Shown here: positions 8,241 to 18,589 of the stretch, piece by piece
How the letters are laid out: each line of letters starts with the position of its first letter
How positions within the stretch are numbered: position 1 is the stretch's first letter
DNA from: JAVKNF01 sp031537795
Lineage (GTDB): Bacteria > Pseudomonadota > Alphaproteobacteria > Rickettsiales > Deianiraeaceae
NCBI GenBank assembly: GCA_031537795.1
Contig: JAVKNF010000026.1
Location: forward strand, 1-62,003
Length of the DNA: 62,003 nt
Reading direction: 5' to 3'
Notes under the pieces: generated by a model
Databases searched by the model: none
Told to the model about the DNA's origin: nothing
What the model saw: the letters and a program-made list of their open reading frames with translations, nothing else
Made by a program: the position numbers and the translations under genes

Positions 8241-9911
8241 TTAAATTTCATTAATAATAATTTCTAAAACAGGTTTTTTGTCAAAATGCTCTTTTGTATA
8301 ATTTGTTAAAAATACTCTAATATCGTTTCTTATACTTTCTGTTGTGAATTTCTTCTTAAAAATAAAACCACTTCCTAGTTTTGATAAGAATTTTTCTATA
8401 TTTTTTATGTGAGTTCTTTCTTGCTGTAAATCTATTAAGCCAAAAATAGAGCAATGAGGCTTTCCTAAAATAATCTTTTCCTTTTTATTTAAATTTAAAG
8501 AAACAAATATAATTCCATCTTTGGAAATTCTAATTCTCTCTTGTATTATATTGCTATCTTCTAGGATCTTTCTCTTACCGTCTAATAATGCTATTTGGCT
8601 TTTTATTTCACCTATTTTTTCTATACCTTTATCGTCAATTTTTACAACAATACCGTTGTAACTTCTCATTACTTTTTTAATGCCAAATTCTTCCCCTAAT
8701 TTCTTATGCTCGGCTATCATTATTTTATCTCCATGCATTGGAATTAAACATTTAGGCTGTAGCATTTCATATAATTTAAGTAAATCTTTTCTATATGGGT
8801 GACCAGACACATGAACAAAATGGTCTTTTTCTATTATTACATCTACATTTTTTTCAATTAATTGATTAATCACTGTATAAGTCTCAATTTCATTCCCAGG
8901 TATTATTTTTGAAGAAAAAATCACTGTATCTCCACCTGAAATTCTTAAATTTTTATGTTTATCAAATGCCATTTTACTTAAAGATGCGTTTTCTTCACCT
9001 TGACAACCAGTTGAAAGAACTAGCATTTCATTTTTTTTAATACCTATTGTATCTTTTGCCGAAATAAAATCCAAATCTAATAAGTAATCAGAAGCTTTCG
9101 CGATTCTGATAATTCTCTCTAAAGAGGTTCCTGCTATCACAAGTTGTCTTTTATTTGCTTTTGCAATCTTTCCTATAGTTTGAATTCTTGCTATGTTTGA
9201 AGAAAACATAGCTAAAACTACCATATGTTTTGCTTTTTTTACTAATTCATTTATAGGGCTTTCTATTAAACCTTCAAATTGTTTTTCTTTGTCGGACAAT
9301 ATATTAGTCGAATCACAGATCAATAAATCGGGTTTCTCTTTGCCTATTTCTTTAATTCTTTCGAAGTCTGTTAAATGCCCCAGCACTGGCATATCGTCAA
9401 ATTTCCAATCTCCTGTATGATATACTGTTCCTTTTGAAGTTTTAATGTATAAAGAGGTGCAGTCAACCGTTGAATGAGTAACTCTGACCATTTCTACATT
9501 AAAAGGCCCTACTTTGAACTTTCTATTCTTTTCTAAATCAATTTCTCTGATATCTAATGTATCTTTCGATTTTAGAGATTTCATATCTTCAAGAAGGAAA
9601 TTTTTAGAGAATTTAGTGCAATAAATAGAGCAATCTAATTCCTTGTACAACTCGCAAACTGCTCCTATGTGGTCCTCGTGAGAATGAGTAATTATTAAAG
9701 CGGAAATTTTTATATTATAATTTTTCAAGATTGAAATATTTGGAACAAAAATATCAATTCCTGGAAATTTTCTTTTATTTGCAAAACCTATTCCACAATC
9801 TACAGCAACCCAAGAACCCTCAAAATGATATAGATATATATTAGCTCCTATTGAATTACAGCCGTGAAAAGGTATGAAAAGAAATTGATCTTTCAGAGGT
9901 TTAAAATCCAT
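8241..9911 (-). CDS. rnj: Ribonuclease J
   Basis: 556 residues, the usual RNase J length. It is a metallo-β-lactamase/β-CASP exo- and endonuclease for 5' mRNA decay and rRNA maturation. The zinc motif THSHEDHIGA gives His76, His78, Asp80 and His81. HTGDWKFDD supplies a further ligand, and the β-CASP end motifs VSGHP and IPMHGD are present. The C-terminal domain (about 450-556) is present. First gene of a probable rnj-fabH operon. RNase J is standard in alphaproteobacteria, which fits the suggested lineage. Confidence 0.93.
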   Translation of the reverse strand: MDFKPLKDQFLFIPFHGCNSIGANIYLYHFEGSWVAVDCGIGFANKRKFPGIDIFVPNISILKNYNIKISALIITHSHEDHIGAVCELYKELDCSIYCTKFSKNFLLEDMKSLKSKDTLDIREIDLEKNRKFKVGPFNVEMVRVTHSTVDCTSLYIKTSKGTVYHTGDWKFDDMPVLGHLTDFERIKEIGKEKPDLLICDSTNILSDKEKQFEGLIESPINELVKKAKHMVVLAMFSSNIARIQTIGKIAKANKRQLVIAGTSLERIIRIAKASDYLLDLDFISAKDTIGIKKNEMLVLSTGCQGEENASLSKMAFDKHKNLRISGGDTVIFSSKIIPGNEIETYTVINQLIEKNVDVIIEKDHFVHVSGHPYRKDLLKLYEMLQPKCLIPMHGDKIMIAEHKKLGEEFGIKKVMRSYNGIVVKIDDKGIEKIGEIKSQIALLDGKRKILEDSNIIQERIRISKDGIIFVSLNLNKKEKIILGKPHCSIFGLIDLQQERTHIKNIEKFLSKLGSGFIFKKKFTTESIRNDIRVFLTNYTKEHFDKKPVLEIIINEI

Positions 9912-10099
9912 AATACAAAATTAAAGATTAATTAATAATATTTGTCAATAAATTAAATTTCTTCCATTTCTTTAAGCATTACAATGAAAGATAATTTTCA
10001 TATATTTAATTAAAAGAAACTATTAAAACAATTACCAAAAAAAATTTATAAAGATTGCAAATTATGTTAAATTATTATTTATTTATTTTTTGACATAAA

Positions 10100-10696
10100 A
10101 TGTTTTATTTTTTATTCCTGTTTTTACTTGGCAAAATATCACCCGGGCCAAATTTTTTACTATCTTCGAGTATATCAATTGTATATGGATTTAAAAAAGC
10201 AATTTACGTTGTATTCGGAATATTATCAGGGTCAATCTTGTGGAGTATTTTAGTCTATAATCTTATAATTTACGGTGAAAAATTTGAGATTATAAATGTA
10301 AAACTTATCTCTGTTATTGGCTCCATTTACCTAATTTTAATTGGTATATTTAGTTTAATCTTTCAGAAAAATAATAATAAGGCTAAAGAGGAATCTATAA
10401 AAAATAAATCTGGTATTGCTTTGTTCTTTATTTCTTTAGTGAATTGCCTTTTAAACCCTGAAATATTTCTATTTTATATATCAATTTACAAAGGTTATTA
10501 TCAAACTTGCGGAAATAAAGATATGTTTCTATTATTTGTTGTTATAGCAATGCTTATAACGCTATGTTATTTTTTATTAATAACATATTATATATCAAAA
10601 CTAAAGCCCTATATCGAGAAATACAATAAAGTCATATTCACGATTTCTAAAATAATTTTAATATTTATTGGCGTTAACCTACTCTTAAAATTATAA
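10100..10696 (+). CDS. LysE/RhtB-family amino-acid exporter
   Basis: 198 residues with about six hydrophobic segments and the family's N-terminal signature around SPGPNFLL, followed by IVYGFKKAIYVVFGILSGS. LysE/RhtB proteins export amino acids such as lysine, arginine or homoserine lactone/threonine across the inner membrane. Substrate cannot be predicted. The ATG starts the first membrane segment in the usual family position. The gene stands alone, convergent with pepA. Confidence 0.85.
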   Translation: MFYFLFLFLLGKISPGPNFLLSSSISIVYGFKKAIYVVFGILSGSILWSILVYNLIIYGEKFEIINVKLISVIGSIYLILIGIFSLIFQKNNNKAKEESIKNKSGIALFFISLVNCLLNPEIFLFYISIYKGYYQTCGNKDMFLLFVVIAMLITLCYFLLITYYISKLKPYIEKYNKVIFTISKIILIFIGVNLLLKL

Positions 10697-10722
10697 TTAA
10701 AAAATTAAAAATCTTTATAATT

Positions 10723-12177
10723 TTATAGAGATTTCCTAATCAGATTCATTAAAAGCCTAATTCCGAAACCAGAAGCACCAGAACCGTATAATTTATTCTC
10801 CCCGTCATAATTAGAAACATTTGCAATGTCAATATGAGCCCATTCTTTATGGTCATCTATAAAGTTTTCTAAAAATGCAGCAGCGGTGCAACTTCCTCCG
10901 CCTTTAATTGTTGAAGTGTTTCTTATGTCTGCTATTTTTGATTTTACTGCATCTTTATGATGTTGATCTAGAGGCATATGCCAGCAAAAATTTAAAGTTT
11001 CCTCTCCTGCTTTTAATATTTTTTCAGTTAATTTTTTGTTATTACTAAATAAACCAGCTCTTTCCAAGCCTAAAGAAACAGCAATTGCACCTGTTAAGGT
11101 TGCTAGATCTATAATCATTTTTGGATTATAAGTTTTTTTAGCATAATACAAGACGTCCCCTAGCACTAACCTACCCTCTGCATCAGTATTTAAAATTTCA
11201 ACTGTTAAGCCAGACATAGATTTCACAATATCACCCGGTCTTTGGGCGTTCGAACCTGTCATATTTTCAACTAAACCACAAAAGCAAACAATATTAGATT
11301 TTATTTTATTTTCAGATGCATTAAATATCGTGGATAAAACAGTCGCAGCACCTGCCATATCTCCTTTCATATCCTCCATTCCTGCGGCTGGTTTAATTGA
11401 CAGCCCACCAGAATCAAAAGTTACACCCTTTCCTACTAATGCAAAATCCCAATCTTTGGAATCTGAGTCACCTTTATATTCAACAATCATCAAAACCGGT
11501 TCTCTTGCTGAACCTTGATTAACTCCAAGCATCATATTTGCTCCTAATTTTTTAAGCTCTTTTTCTTTGAAAATCTTAATCTTAATATTTCTATTTTTCT
11601 TCAAAAGCTCTTGCCCTATCTTTGCAAAAGATTCTGCATAAATCTCGTTTGCAGGTTCATTTACAAGATCTCTCGTTAAGTAAATTGCTTTCGTTTCATT
11701 TATTAATTCTTTTAATAGAATATCATCTAAATCTGCACAAGAAAGATTGATATTCTTTAGTTTTAATAATTTTTCGACAGATTTTTTTTCAGTTTTATAT
11801 TTATCGAATGAATAATATTTATCAAATAAACCTCTCATTAATTCAAAAGTAGAAAAGTAGGATTGATTTTCAATTAAAATATTTTGAGGATTATACTTCT
11901 TTAATAAACAAGAGATCTTCCCTCCGTTAACTCTAATAGATTGTAAATCTTTATCTTTAGAAAAAAGATAAAAATGATTATTTGTGAGATTTTTTTCATC
12001 AACAATTTCAAAAATAGATTCTTGTTCTTCTTTTAAATGTAGCCTAGTTTCTAGATATTTTTTTGCTAATAAGTTTTCTTTGTTTTTCAAAGATTTCTCG
12101 TCCAATATTGTTATTATAAAAGTATCTTTTTCTGTTTTTTTGTCAACTAATTTTAATTGTGAAATTTTATCAAACAT
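10723..12177 (-). CDS. pepA: Leucyl aminopeptidase (M17)
   Basis: About 484 residues. The C-terminal M17 catalytic domain has the signature NTDAEGRLVLGDVL, plus VGKGVTFDSGGLSIKP carrying metal ligands and the catalytic Lys. It is a cytosolic two-metal hexameric aminopeptidase releasing N-terminal residues; some homologues also bind DNA. The frame can be extended to a TTG at 12222, but that TTG belongs to a TTGACA promoter-like box. The ATG at 12177 (MFDKISQLKL) is therefore the preferred start. Divergent from manC. Confidence 0.94.
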   Translation of the reverse strand: MFDKISQLKLVDKKTEKDTFIITILDEKSLKNKENLLAKKYLETRLHLKEEQESIFEIVDEKNLTNNHFYLFSKDKDLQSIRVNGGKISCLLKKYNPQNILIENQSYFSTFELMRGLFDKYYSFDKYKTEKKSVEKLLKLKNINLSCADLDDILLKELINETKAIYLTRDLVNEPANEIYAESFAKIGQELLKKNRNIKIKIFKEKELKKLGANMMLGVNQGSAREPVLMIVEYKGDSDSKDWDFALVGKGVTFDSGGLSIKPAAGMEDMKGDMAGAATVLSTIFNASENKIKSNIVCFCGLVENMTGSNAQRPGDIVKSMSGLTVEILNTDAEGRLVLGDVLYYAKKTYNPKMIIDLATLTGAIAVSLGLERAGLFSNNKKLTEKILKAGEETLNFCWHMPLDQHHKDAVKSKIADIRNTSTIKGGGSCTAAAFLENFIDDHKEWAHIDIANVSNYDGENKLYGSGASGFGIRLLMNLIRKSL

Positions 12178-12266
12178 ATTTAATTGTATGTAGAAAAAGA
12201 CATGAAATTTAATAATTGTCAAGTTTTATTGAGAGAATTGAATATTAAAATATTGATGTTTATTTT

Positions 12267-13709
12267 ATGATTATGAATAATATTGCGTTAGTTATATTAG
12301 CAGGTGGCTTTGGTACAAGGCTTTGGCCAGTTTCAAGAAAATTTTTACCTAAACAATTTGTAAGGTTCTTTAAAAATGAAGATACTCTTTTTCAAAATTC
12401 TGTTAAAAGAGTTAGATTTTTAGATACAAAAAACAAAATATTTATTTCTTGCAATATAATTCATATAGAAATTATAAAAGAGCAATTAAAAAAAATCAAT
12501 GAAGATAATTATTTATTAATAATTGAAGAAAGCTCGAGAAATACATTCCCATCAATTTTAAGCGTATTATCAATTCTGCAAAAGACAAATAAAATTGTAT
12601 CTTTTTTTCCAAGTGATCATATTGTAGGAACAGAAAAATTCGTAGAAGATTTAAAAAAAGCTTTAGATTTCTCTAAAAATAATAACAAATTAACTTTAAT
12701 TGGTATAAAACCAACAGAAATAAAAACAGATTACGGTTATATAGAGCAAGATTCTCAAATTTTAGAAGAAGTATTTACAGTAAAAAAATTCAAAGAAAAA
12801 CCAAATTTAGAAACTGCAAAAAAATATCTAGAAAGTGAGAATTATTATTGGAATTCTGGTATTTTTATAATACCAATTAAAAATACATTAGAGGAGATAA
12901 AAAATTTAGAATTTAATTCTTATAATGCTGGAAAAGAATTAAATAAAGAATTCAATGAGATGAATCAAAATAGTAACCTAAAATTCTTTATAATAAAAAA
13001 TGAGATATTTTCTAAAATGAAGCAAAATTCAATAGATTATATCTTGATTGAAAAATTAAAAGAAATATATTTCTATAAGGCTTCTTTTTATTGGAATGAT
13101 TTAGGAAGCTGGAAATCTTTTTTTGAAACTTACAAAGAAAAATTAAAAGAAACAAATAATAATAAAAATACTATAATAAATACTACAGATACTTGTATTC
13201 TGAATAATTCTCATTTGAATATTTCAGCAATTGGGATGAAAAATACAATTATTGTAGCCGAAAACGACTCTATTCTTATTTTAAATAAAGAAAATTCTCA
13301 AGATGTAAAAGATCTAAATACAATTATTGAAGAAAAAGACAAAGATTTAGCACTTTATTCCACAATGGAGAACAGACCGTGGGGTTTTTTTAACATAATT
13401 TTTAGAAACTCAACAACAAAAATCAAAGAATTAACTATATTTCCTCAAAGAAAAATCTCCCTCCAGTCTCATAAAGAAAGATCAGAACATTGGATCATTA
13501 CAGAAGGAATAGCGACAATAGAACTAGAAGGAAAAATATCAAAGCTTTCAAACAATCAGTCAATTTTTATAGAGAAAAATAAAAAACATAGAATAGAAAA
13601 CAAAGAGCAGACAGTTTTAAAAATCATAGAAATTCAAATCGGAGAATCTGTTAGAGAAGACGATATTATAAGATATGAGGATGAATACGGAAGAGTTAAT
13701 CTACTGTAA
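12267..13709 (+). CDS. manC: Mannose-1-phosphate guanylyltransferase / mannose-6-phosphate isomerase
   Basis: 480 residues, the full length of bifunctional type II ManC/AlgA/CpsB enzymes. The N-terminal nucleotidyltransferase domain has ILAGGFGTRLWPVSR and FLPKQF, later FFPSDHIV and FKEKP. The C-terminal cupin (about 365-480) has ENRPWGFF, LQSHKERSEHW and a final EDEYGR. It makes GDP-mannose for LPS or capsule glycans. A second ATG two codons downstream (12273) is an equally good start. No GDP-mannose-consuming gene is adjacent; glycosyltransferases lie at 50.4-54.1 kb. Confidence 0.93.
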   Translation: MIMNNIALVILAGGFGTRLWPVSRKFLPKQFVRFFKNEDTLFQNSVKRVRFLDTKNKIFISCNIIHIEIIKEQLKKINEDNYLLIIEESSRNTFPSILSVLSILQKTNKIVSFFPSDHIVGTEKFVEDLKKALDFSKNNNKLTLIGIKPTEIKTDYGYIEQDSQILEEVFTVKKFKEKPNLETAKKYLESENYYWNSGIFIIPIKNTLEEIKNLEFNSYNAGKELNKEFNEMNQNSNLKFFIIKNEIFSKMKQNSIDYILIEKLKEIYFYKASFYWNDLGSWKSFFETYKEKLKETNNNKNTIINTTDTCILNNSHLNISAIGMKNTIIVAENDSILILNKENSQDVKDLNTIIEEKDKDLALYSTMENRPWGFFNIIFRNSTTKIKELTIFPQRKISLQSHKERSEHWIITEGIATIELEGKISKLSNNQSIFIEKNKKHRIENKEQTVLKIIEIQIGESVREDDIIRYEDEYGRVNLL

Positions 13710-13799
13710 AAATTAGCCTGATTTGAAAAAATATTATTTTAAACTTATAAAAAACAAATATTTATTGATTTTTCAAAAATAAATTATAAGTTTTAATAT

Positions 13800-16166
13800 A
13801 TGAAATTTAAATTAAAGCAGCTTCAAAAATTTTTCTCTGAAAAATTAACATACAACGATATTATAAAAGTACTTACAGATATTGGTTTGGAGGTTGAAAA
13901 TGAAATACAAAACATTGAATTCTCTAATATCATAGTTGCAAAAATTATAAAAGCCGAAAAACATGAGAATGCAGACAAACTAAAAGTTTGCAAAGTATTT
14001 GACGGAGAACGCAATTATCAAATAGTTTGCGGAGCAAATAACGCAAGAGAAGGAATTTTAGTGGCACTAGCTTTACCAAGTGCGATAATACCTAATGGGA
14101 ATTTTGAAATAAAGAACTCAAAAATCAGAGGAATTGAAAGCCAAGGAATGCTTTGCTCTAAATCAGAATTAAATCTTACAGAAAAAGGTGATGGAATTTG
14201 GGAATTACCAGAAAACTCAAAGATAGGAAGCAATATAAAAGAAATTTCTGAACAGGAAAGTCTAATAGAGATTAAAGTAACTCCAAACAGAGGTTATGCT
14301 CTTAATTTATATGGAATTGCGAAAGATCTATCTGCAGCTCTAAATATAAATATAAAAAACGACATTCTGCCAAAATTTCAAGACAGAATATCAATTAAAA
14401 ATAATCTGACTATTAATTCTAATATTGAAAGAATGAAATATCAATTAGTAGAAATTAGAAATATAGAAAATATAAAAACTCCAAATTGGCTTTTGGAAGA
14501 AATGAGTTCATTTAATATAAATTCCTTTAATGCAATAGTTGATATATTGAACTATGTTATGTTCACCTACGGGCAACCAATGCATGCATATGATACGGAT
14601 AAAATTGAAGGGACTGTATTTTCAGTCCATAATAAAGATATTAACAACTTTAAAGCTCTAAACAATATATCTTATAGTAAAGATGTTTGTTTTGTTGTAT
14701 CTGATGAGAAAAAAGAGATAGCGATAACAGGTCTAATTGGCTCTGAAAATACAAAGATAAATGAAAGTACAAAAAATATAATTATAGAATGTGGATATTT
14801 TGAACCGAGTTTAATATGTAAGCAGAATCAAATATTAAAAATTAATTCTGAAGCAGGAAAAAGATTTGAAAGAGGCGTTGACTCAGATTTAACTGAATAT
14901 CTTTTGAACTTTACTATAAAATTAATAATTGATAATTGCAAAGGGGAAGCCTCAAATACAATAATATATAAAAGTGGAATTGAGCATATAAAACCAAAAA
15001 AGATAAACTATAATATAAATTCTTTTGAAAAAATATTCGGAAGTAATTTAGAAAAAGAAACACAGATTAATATTTTAAATAAATTAGGCTTCACTTCAAA
15101 TGAATTAGAAAATGAAATACTTGAAATAGAAATCCCGCAATTCAGGTATTACATAGAAGATGAAGTTCAAATTGCAGAAGAAATAGGCAGAATAATCGGC
15201 TTCGAAAAGATTATCAAAATAAATAGGCCTAATAATATAGAGAGCAATAAAGAATTAGAGGAAAAATATAACATAATCTCAAAATTAAAGAAAATTACAT
15301 CTTTATTAGGCTACAAGGAAATTATCTCAATTCCATTTGTTTCTGAAAATGAAAGCTTGATATTTAAAAGAAATGCAAGTCTTGAAAATATCAAAATTCT
15401 AAATCCAATAAATGAAAATGAGCCGTATTTACAGAATTCATTAATTCAGAATTTACTAAAATGTATAAAAAATAATATTGGGCTTTACAGAATTGATAAT
15501 GTAAAATTTTTTGAATTAGGTTTTATTTATTCTAAAAATGAGGAACAACCCTCCTCTAGAGAAAATCTTTCTGGAGGTTTTCTCAATAAAGAATTAAACT
15601 TCGAAATTGCAATCAATAATATTAAAGAAGATATTTACAAGATAATCTATAACATTGCAAATATTGAGGCTGAAGAATTAAAGATAATTATAAATGAGAA
15701 TAATTACAATATTATCTTTAATAATAAAAAAATCTGTTCTTTTGGACAAATTAATAAAAAGATAAAAAAAATATATAACCTAGAAAATGAAAGAATTTAC
15801 TATTTTGAATTCCAAGATATAAATGAACTCTTAAAAATTAAGAAAATAAATAATAAAAATAGGTTGAAAGATGTAAAACAGACAGCAGAAAGAGAGTTCG
15901 CTTTTATTTTTGAAAAAGCATTTTCTGTATTTGAAATATCTAAATTACTAGAAGAATTCGAAGAAATAACAAATTTTGAAATAAAAGATATTTTCGAGAT
16001 AAAAAAAGAAAATGAGAATATATTAAAATCAATTGCTTTTAAAATAAAAATATCTAACTCGGAAGTTTTAACAAATGAAGAAATTGAAAATAGATTTTCG
16101 AATATAATTATAGAAAGATTGAAACTTCTAGGGGGTGTATTAAGAGACGGAATCTCTGCAAGATAG
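13800..16166 (+). CDS. pheT: Phenylalanine-tRNA ligase beta subunit
   Basis: 788 residues, normal for PheT. In order: N-terminal module, EMAP-like tRNA-binding domain (about 40-150, with HENADKLKVCKV), B3/B4 editing domain (about 210-370), B5 domain, catalytic-like core (about 470-680) and C-terminal FDX-ACB anticodon-binding domain (about 695-788). It works as α2β2 with PheS, which is not in this window, so the usual pheS-pheT operon is split. Convergent with mutS. Confidence 0.95.
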   Translation: MKFKLKQLQKFFSEKLTYNDIIKVLTDIGLEVENEIQNIEFSNIIVAKIIKAEKHENADKLKVCKVFDGERNYQIVCGANNAREGILVALALPSAIIPNGNFEIKNSKIRGIESQGMLCSKSELNLTEKGDGIWELPENSKIGSNIKEISEQESLIEIKVTPNRGYALNLYGIAKDLSAALNINIKNDILPKFQDRISIKNNLTINSNIERMKYQLVEIRNIENIKTPNWLLEEMSSFNINSFNAIVDILNYVMFTYGQPMHAYDTDKIEGTVFSVHNKDINNFKALNNISYSKDVCFVVSDEKKEIAITGLIGSENTKINESTKNIIIECGYFEPSLICKQNQILKINSEAGKRFERGVDSDLTEYLLNFTIKLIIDNCKGEASNTIIYKSGIEHIKPKKINYNINSFEKIFGSNLEKETQINILNKLGFTSNELENEILEIEIPQFRYYIEDEVQIAEEIGRIIGFEKIIKINRPNNIESNKELEEKYNIISKLKKITSLLGYKEIISIPFVSENESLIFKRNASLENIKILNPINENEPYLQNSLIQNLLKCIKNNIGLYRIDNVKFFELGFIYSKNEEQPSSRENLSGGFLNKELNFEIAINNIKEDIYKIIYNIANIEAEELKIIINENNYNIIFNNKKICSFGQINKKIKKIYNLENERIYYFEFQDINELLKIKKINNKNRLKDVKQTAEREFAFIFEKAFSVFEISKLLEEFEEITNFEIKDIFEIKKENENILKSIAFKIKISNSEVLTNEEIENRFSNIIIERLKLLGGVLRDGISAR

Positions 16167-16186
16167 AAATATTTCACTTCAAAATT

Positions 16187-18562
16187 TTATTTGATATAAG
16201 ATAATTTCTCTTCAAGAGTCTCAAAAAGGTCTTTAGGAAAATCTGTCATCTTTATAGTGTGCAAAGGATAAGAATTCTTTGTTTTATCTTTTGATAATTT
16301 AAATAGAAAAGTCATGTTTCCATTTTCCATCTTATAACCAAAAGATAAAGTCTCTATATTTGGAAAATCTTTAACAAAATCTTGTATTTCATGATAATGA
16401 GTTGATAATATTATTTTTGACTTCACATTTAAAGATAGATATTTTAAGATTTCTTGTAATATAATCAAGCCTTCTTTATATGAAGTACCTATACAGACTT
16501 CATCTAATAAACAAAGTGAATATTTTGTTCCAGAGGTGATCATCTCTTTAATATCAAGCATTTCCAAATAGAACGTTGATTTACCTTCTTTAATTGCATC
16601 TATAGCACCTATTCTTGTAAATATTTTATCAACAATAGATATTTTTGCAAATTCTGCTGGAACAAAACAACCAATTTGTGCTAAAATAATCAATAAACCG
16701 TTCTGTTTTAAGAATGTTGATTTACCTCCCATGTTTACGCCTGTAATTACCAAGCAGTTTTTTTCTTCATTAATATTGCAATCATTACTCACGGTATCTT
16801 TTATAGATCTTAATATTGAATGAAAGCTATTTTTTAACTCTATAACTGAAGCTTCTTTCTCTAAAATAATAGGCCTTGTATAATTATATTTTTCAGAGAT
16901 ATCGGCAAAACCTAATAATATATCTAACACAGAAATCATCTCAACTGCTTCAAGAATCTGTGCTATTTTCAAATTAATTTTCTCTTTATATTCTAATATA
17001 TATTTCATTTCCAATTCTTTCAAATGTTCAATTTGCTTTACAATCTCGTTATTTATTTTCAAAATAAAATCAGTTGAAAATATTGAATACTTTTCATTAT
17101 AAGATAAATGAATAAAATCATCTGGTAAGTTTTCTATATTTTTACTCAAAACCTCTATATGAAAAGTATATTTTGCGTTATATTCTAATTTGATTTTTAA
17201 ATCCTTTTTACTGATTTCTTGAAAATAATTCTGCAATTCTTCTATTTTTCTTTCAATTTTTCCGCATATATTATCAAAAATTGGTTTATTTTTTCTATTG
17301 ATTAAATATTTAAAGTTTATTATCTCTATTTCTTGATCTTTATTGCTGTAAAAAATATCACAAAAATCGAGCATTGTTTCAAAAATTATTTCAAGTTTCT
17401 GCGTTACTTTACTTAATATATTAGGTTTATTTTTTATCTCTTTGATGAAATAAAAAATAGAGCAAATTTTATTAAAATTATAAGATATATTAAAACTCTC
17501 TTCTCTTGCATTAATATCAGATAGAAATCTTATTAAAGATCTATCTATGTCTCCAAGTTCTTTTAAATGTTTTTTAATTATTTTTCTTTTCTCTGTTTCA
17601 TTTATCAAGAATTCAACTAAATCCAACCTATTATTTAAAATATAAAGAGAGGTAGAAGGTCTTGAAATAAAAGATTTTAGAGTTCTTTTCCCTCCTTGAG
17701 TTGAAAGATGTTGCGAAAGGAAATTAAATAAAGTACCAGTCTTTTCTCCTGTATAGTTTTTAAGAATCTCTAACCCGTAAAAAGAAGATAAACTAATCTC
17801 ACAATAATCTTCTGTGTTAATTCTGTTAATAGATTTTATAATAAAGTTGCCTTTCTTATGTATATTTTTTATATATTCGAAAATACAATATAGATTTAGA
17901 ATTTCTATACTCCTAGAATTTGAAAGATTAATTAAAATATTATCTGAAGCTGAAGTCAAAGATTGAAGCATTTCAAATTGTGTTTTTTGTTGAAAATTAA
18001 CGCATTCTGTTATTTTTCTAAAATCAGGCTCTATTGCACTTATTATTAGGTTATTATCTGTTATAATTTCAGTAGGGTCTATTGATAATAACAAAGAATT
18101 TAATTTTGCTTCTTTTATCGGCAGGAAATATATCTCACAATTGCCAATTGTTAAATCAATTAGAGATACACAATAATTATTATCATCTTTGTTTATCATA
18201 ACAATATTCTGATAGATCCTATTCGCCAAAAAACACTCCTCTATATTTGTTCCTGGGGTTAGAATTCTGACAACTTCTCTAGCTATTATTTTGTTTTCTT
18301 TGATTCTCTCATCGGCTATTGCAATTTTAAAATTTAATTCTAATAATTTAGCAATATAAAAATCTTTAGATTTAATTGGAATTCCGCACATTGGGGTCTT
18401 CTGAACCTCTCCAGCGTATCTATCTGTCAAGGTTAGCCCTAGAAGTTGAGATATTTTTATTGCATTCTCTCCAAATATCTCGTAAAAAGCACCTATCTTA
18501 AATAATAAAACAAAATTAAGGTTTGAACTCTGAAGAGAGTGATACTCATTCAATATAGACAT
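16187..18562 (-). CDS. mutS: DNA mismatch repair protein MutS
   Basis: 791 residues, slightly shorter than usual. The N-terminal mismatch-binding domain has the FYE motif (Phe26, Tyr27, Glu28). The C-terminal ATPase has Walker A GVNMGGKSTFLKQ (about 607-619), STFYLEM and STHYHEI. Two signatures deviate: Walker A begins GVNMGG instead of GPNMGG, and the Walker B/dimer-interface segment reads LLDEVCIGTSYKEG where GRGTST is usual. It may therefore be a fast-evolving but functional MutS; the frame is fully intact. No mutL in the window. Confidence 0.92.
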   Translation of the reverse strand: MSILNEYHSLQSSNLNFVLLFKIGAFYEIFGENAIKISQLLGLTLTDRYAGEVQKTPMCGIPIKSKDFYIAKLLELNFKIAIADERIKENKIIAREVVRILTPGTNIEECFLANRIYQNIVMINKDDNNYCVSLIDLTIGNCEIYFLPIKEAKLNSLLLSIDPTEIITDNNLIISAIEPDFRKITECVNFQQKTQFEMLQSLTSASDNILINLSNSRSIEILNLYCIFEYIKNIHKKGNFIIKSINRINTEDYCEISLSSFYGLEILKNYTGEKTGTLFNFLSQHLSTQGGKRTLKSFISRPSTSLYILNNRLDLVEFLINETEKRKIIKKHLKELGDIDRSLIRFLSDINAREESFNISYNFNKICSIFYFIKEIKNKPNILSKVTQKLEIIFETMLDFCDIFYSNKDQEIEIINFKYLINRKNKPIFDNICGKIERKIEELQNYFQEISKKDLKIKLEYNAKYTFHIEVLSKNIENLPDDFIHLSYNEKYSIFSTDFILKINNEIVKQIEHLKELEMKYILEYKEKINLKIAQILEAVEMISVLDILLGFADISEKYNYTRPIILEKEASVIELKNSFHSILRSIKDTVSNDCNINEEKNCLVITGVNMGGKSTFLKQNGLLIILAQIGCFVPAEFAKISIVDKIFTRIGAIDAIKEGKSTFYLEMLDIKEMITSGTKYSLCLLDEVCIGTSYKEGLIILQEILKYLSLNVKSKIILSTHYHEIQDFVKDFPNIETLSFGYKMENGNMTFLFKLSKDKTKNSYPLHTIKMTDFPKDLFETLEEKLSYIK

Positions 18563-18589
18563 TATGAGATCTCAAAGATTAACAGATAA

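Noticed and set aside
12178..12222. N-terminal extension of pepA from a TTG
   Set aside because: The extra residues do not match the family and the TTG lies in a TTGACA box.
15800..16177. 125-codon minus-strand ORF opposite the end of pheT
   Set aside because: It mirrors the conserved FDX-ACB coding region and has low-complexity Ser/Phe/Ile content.
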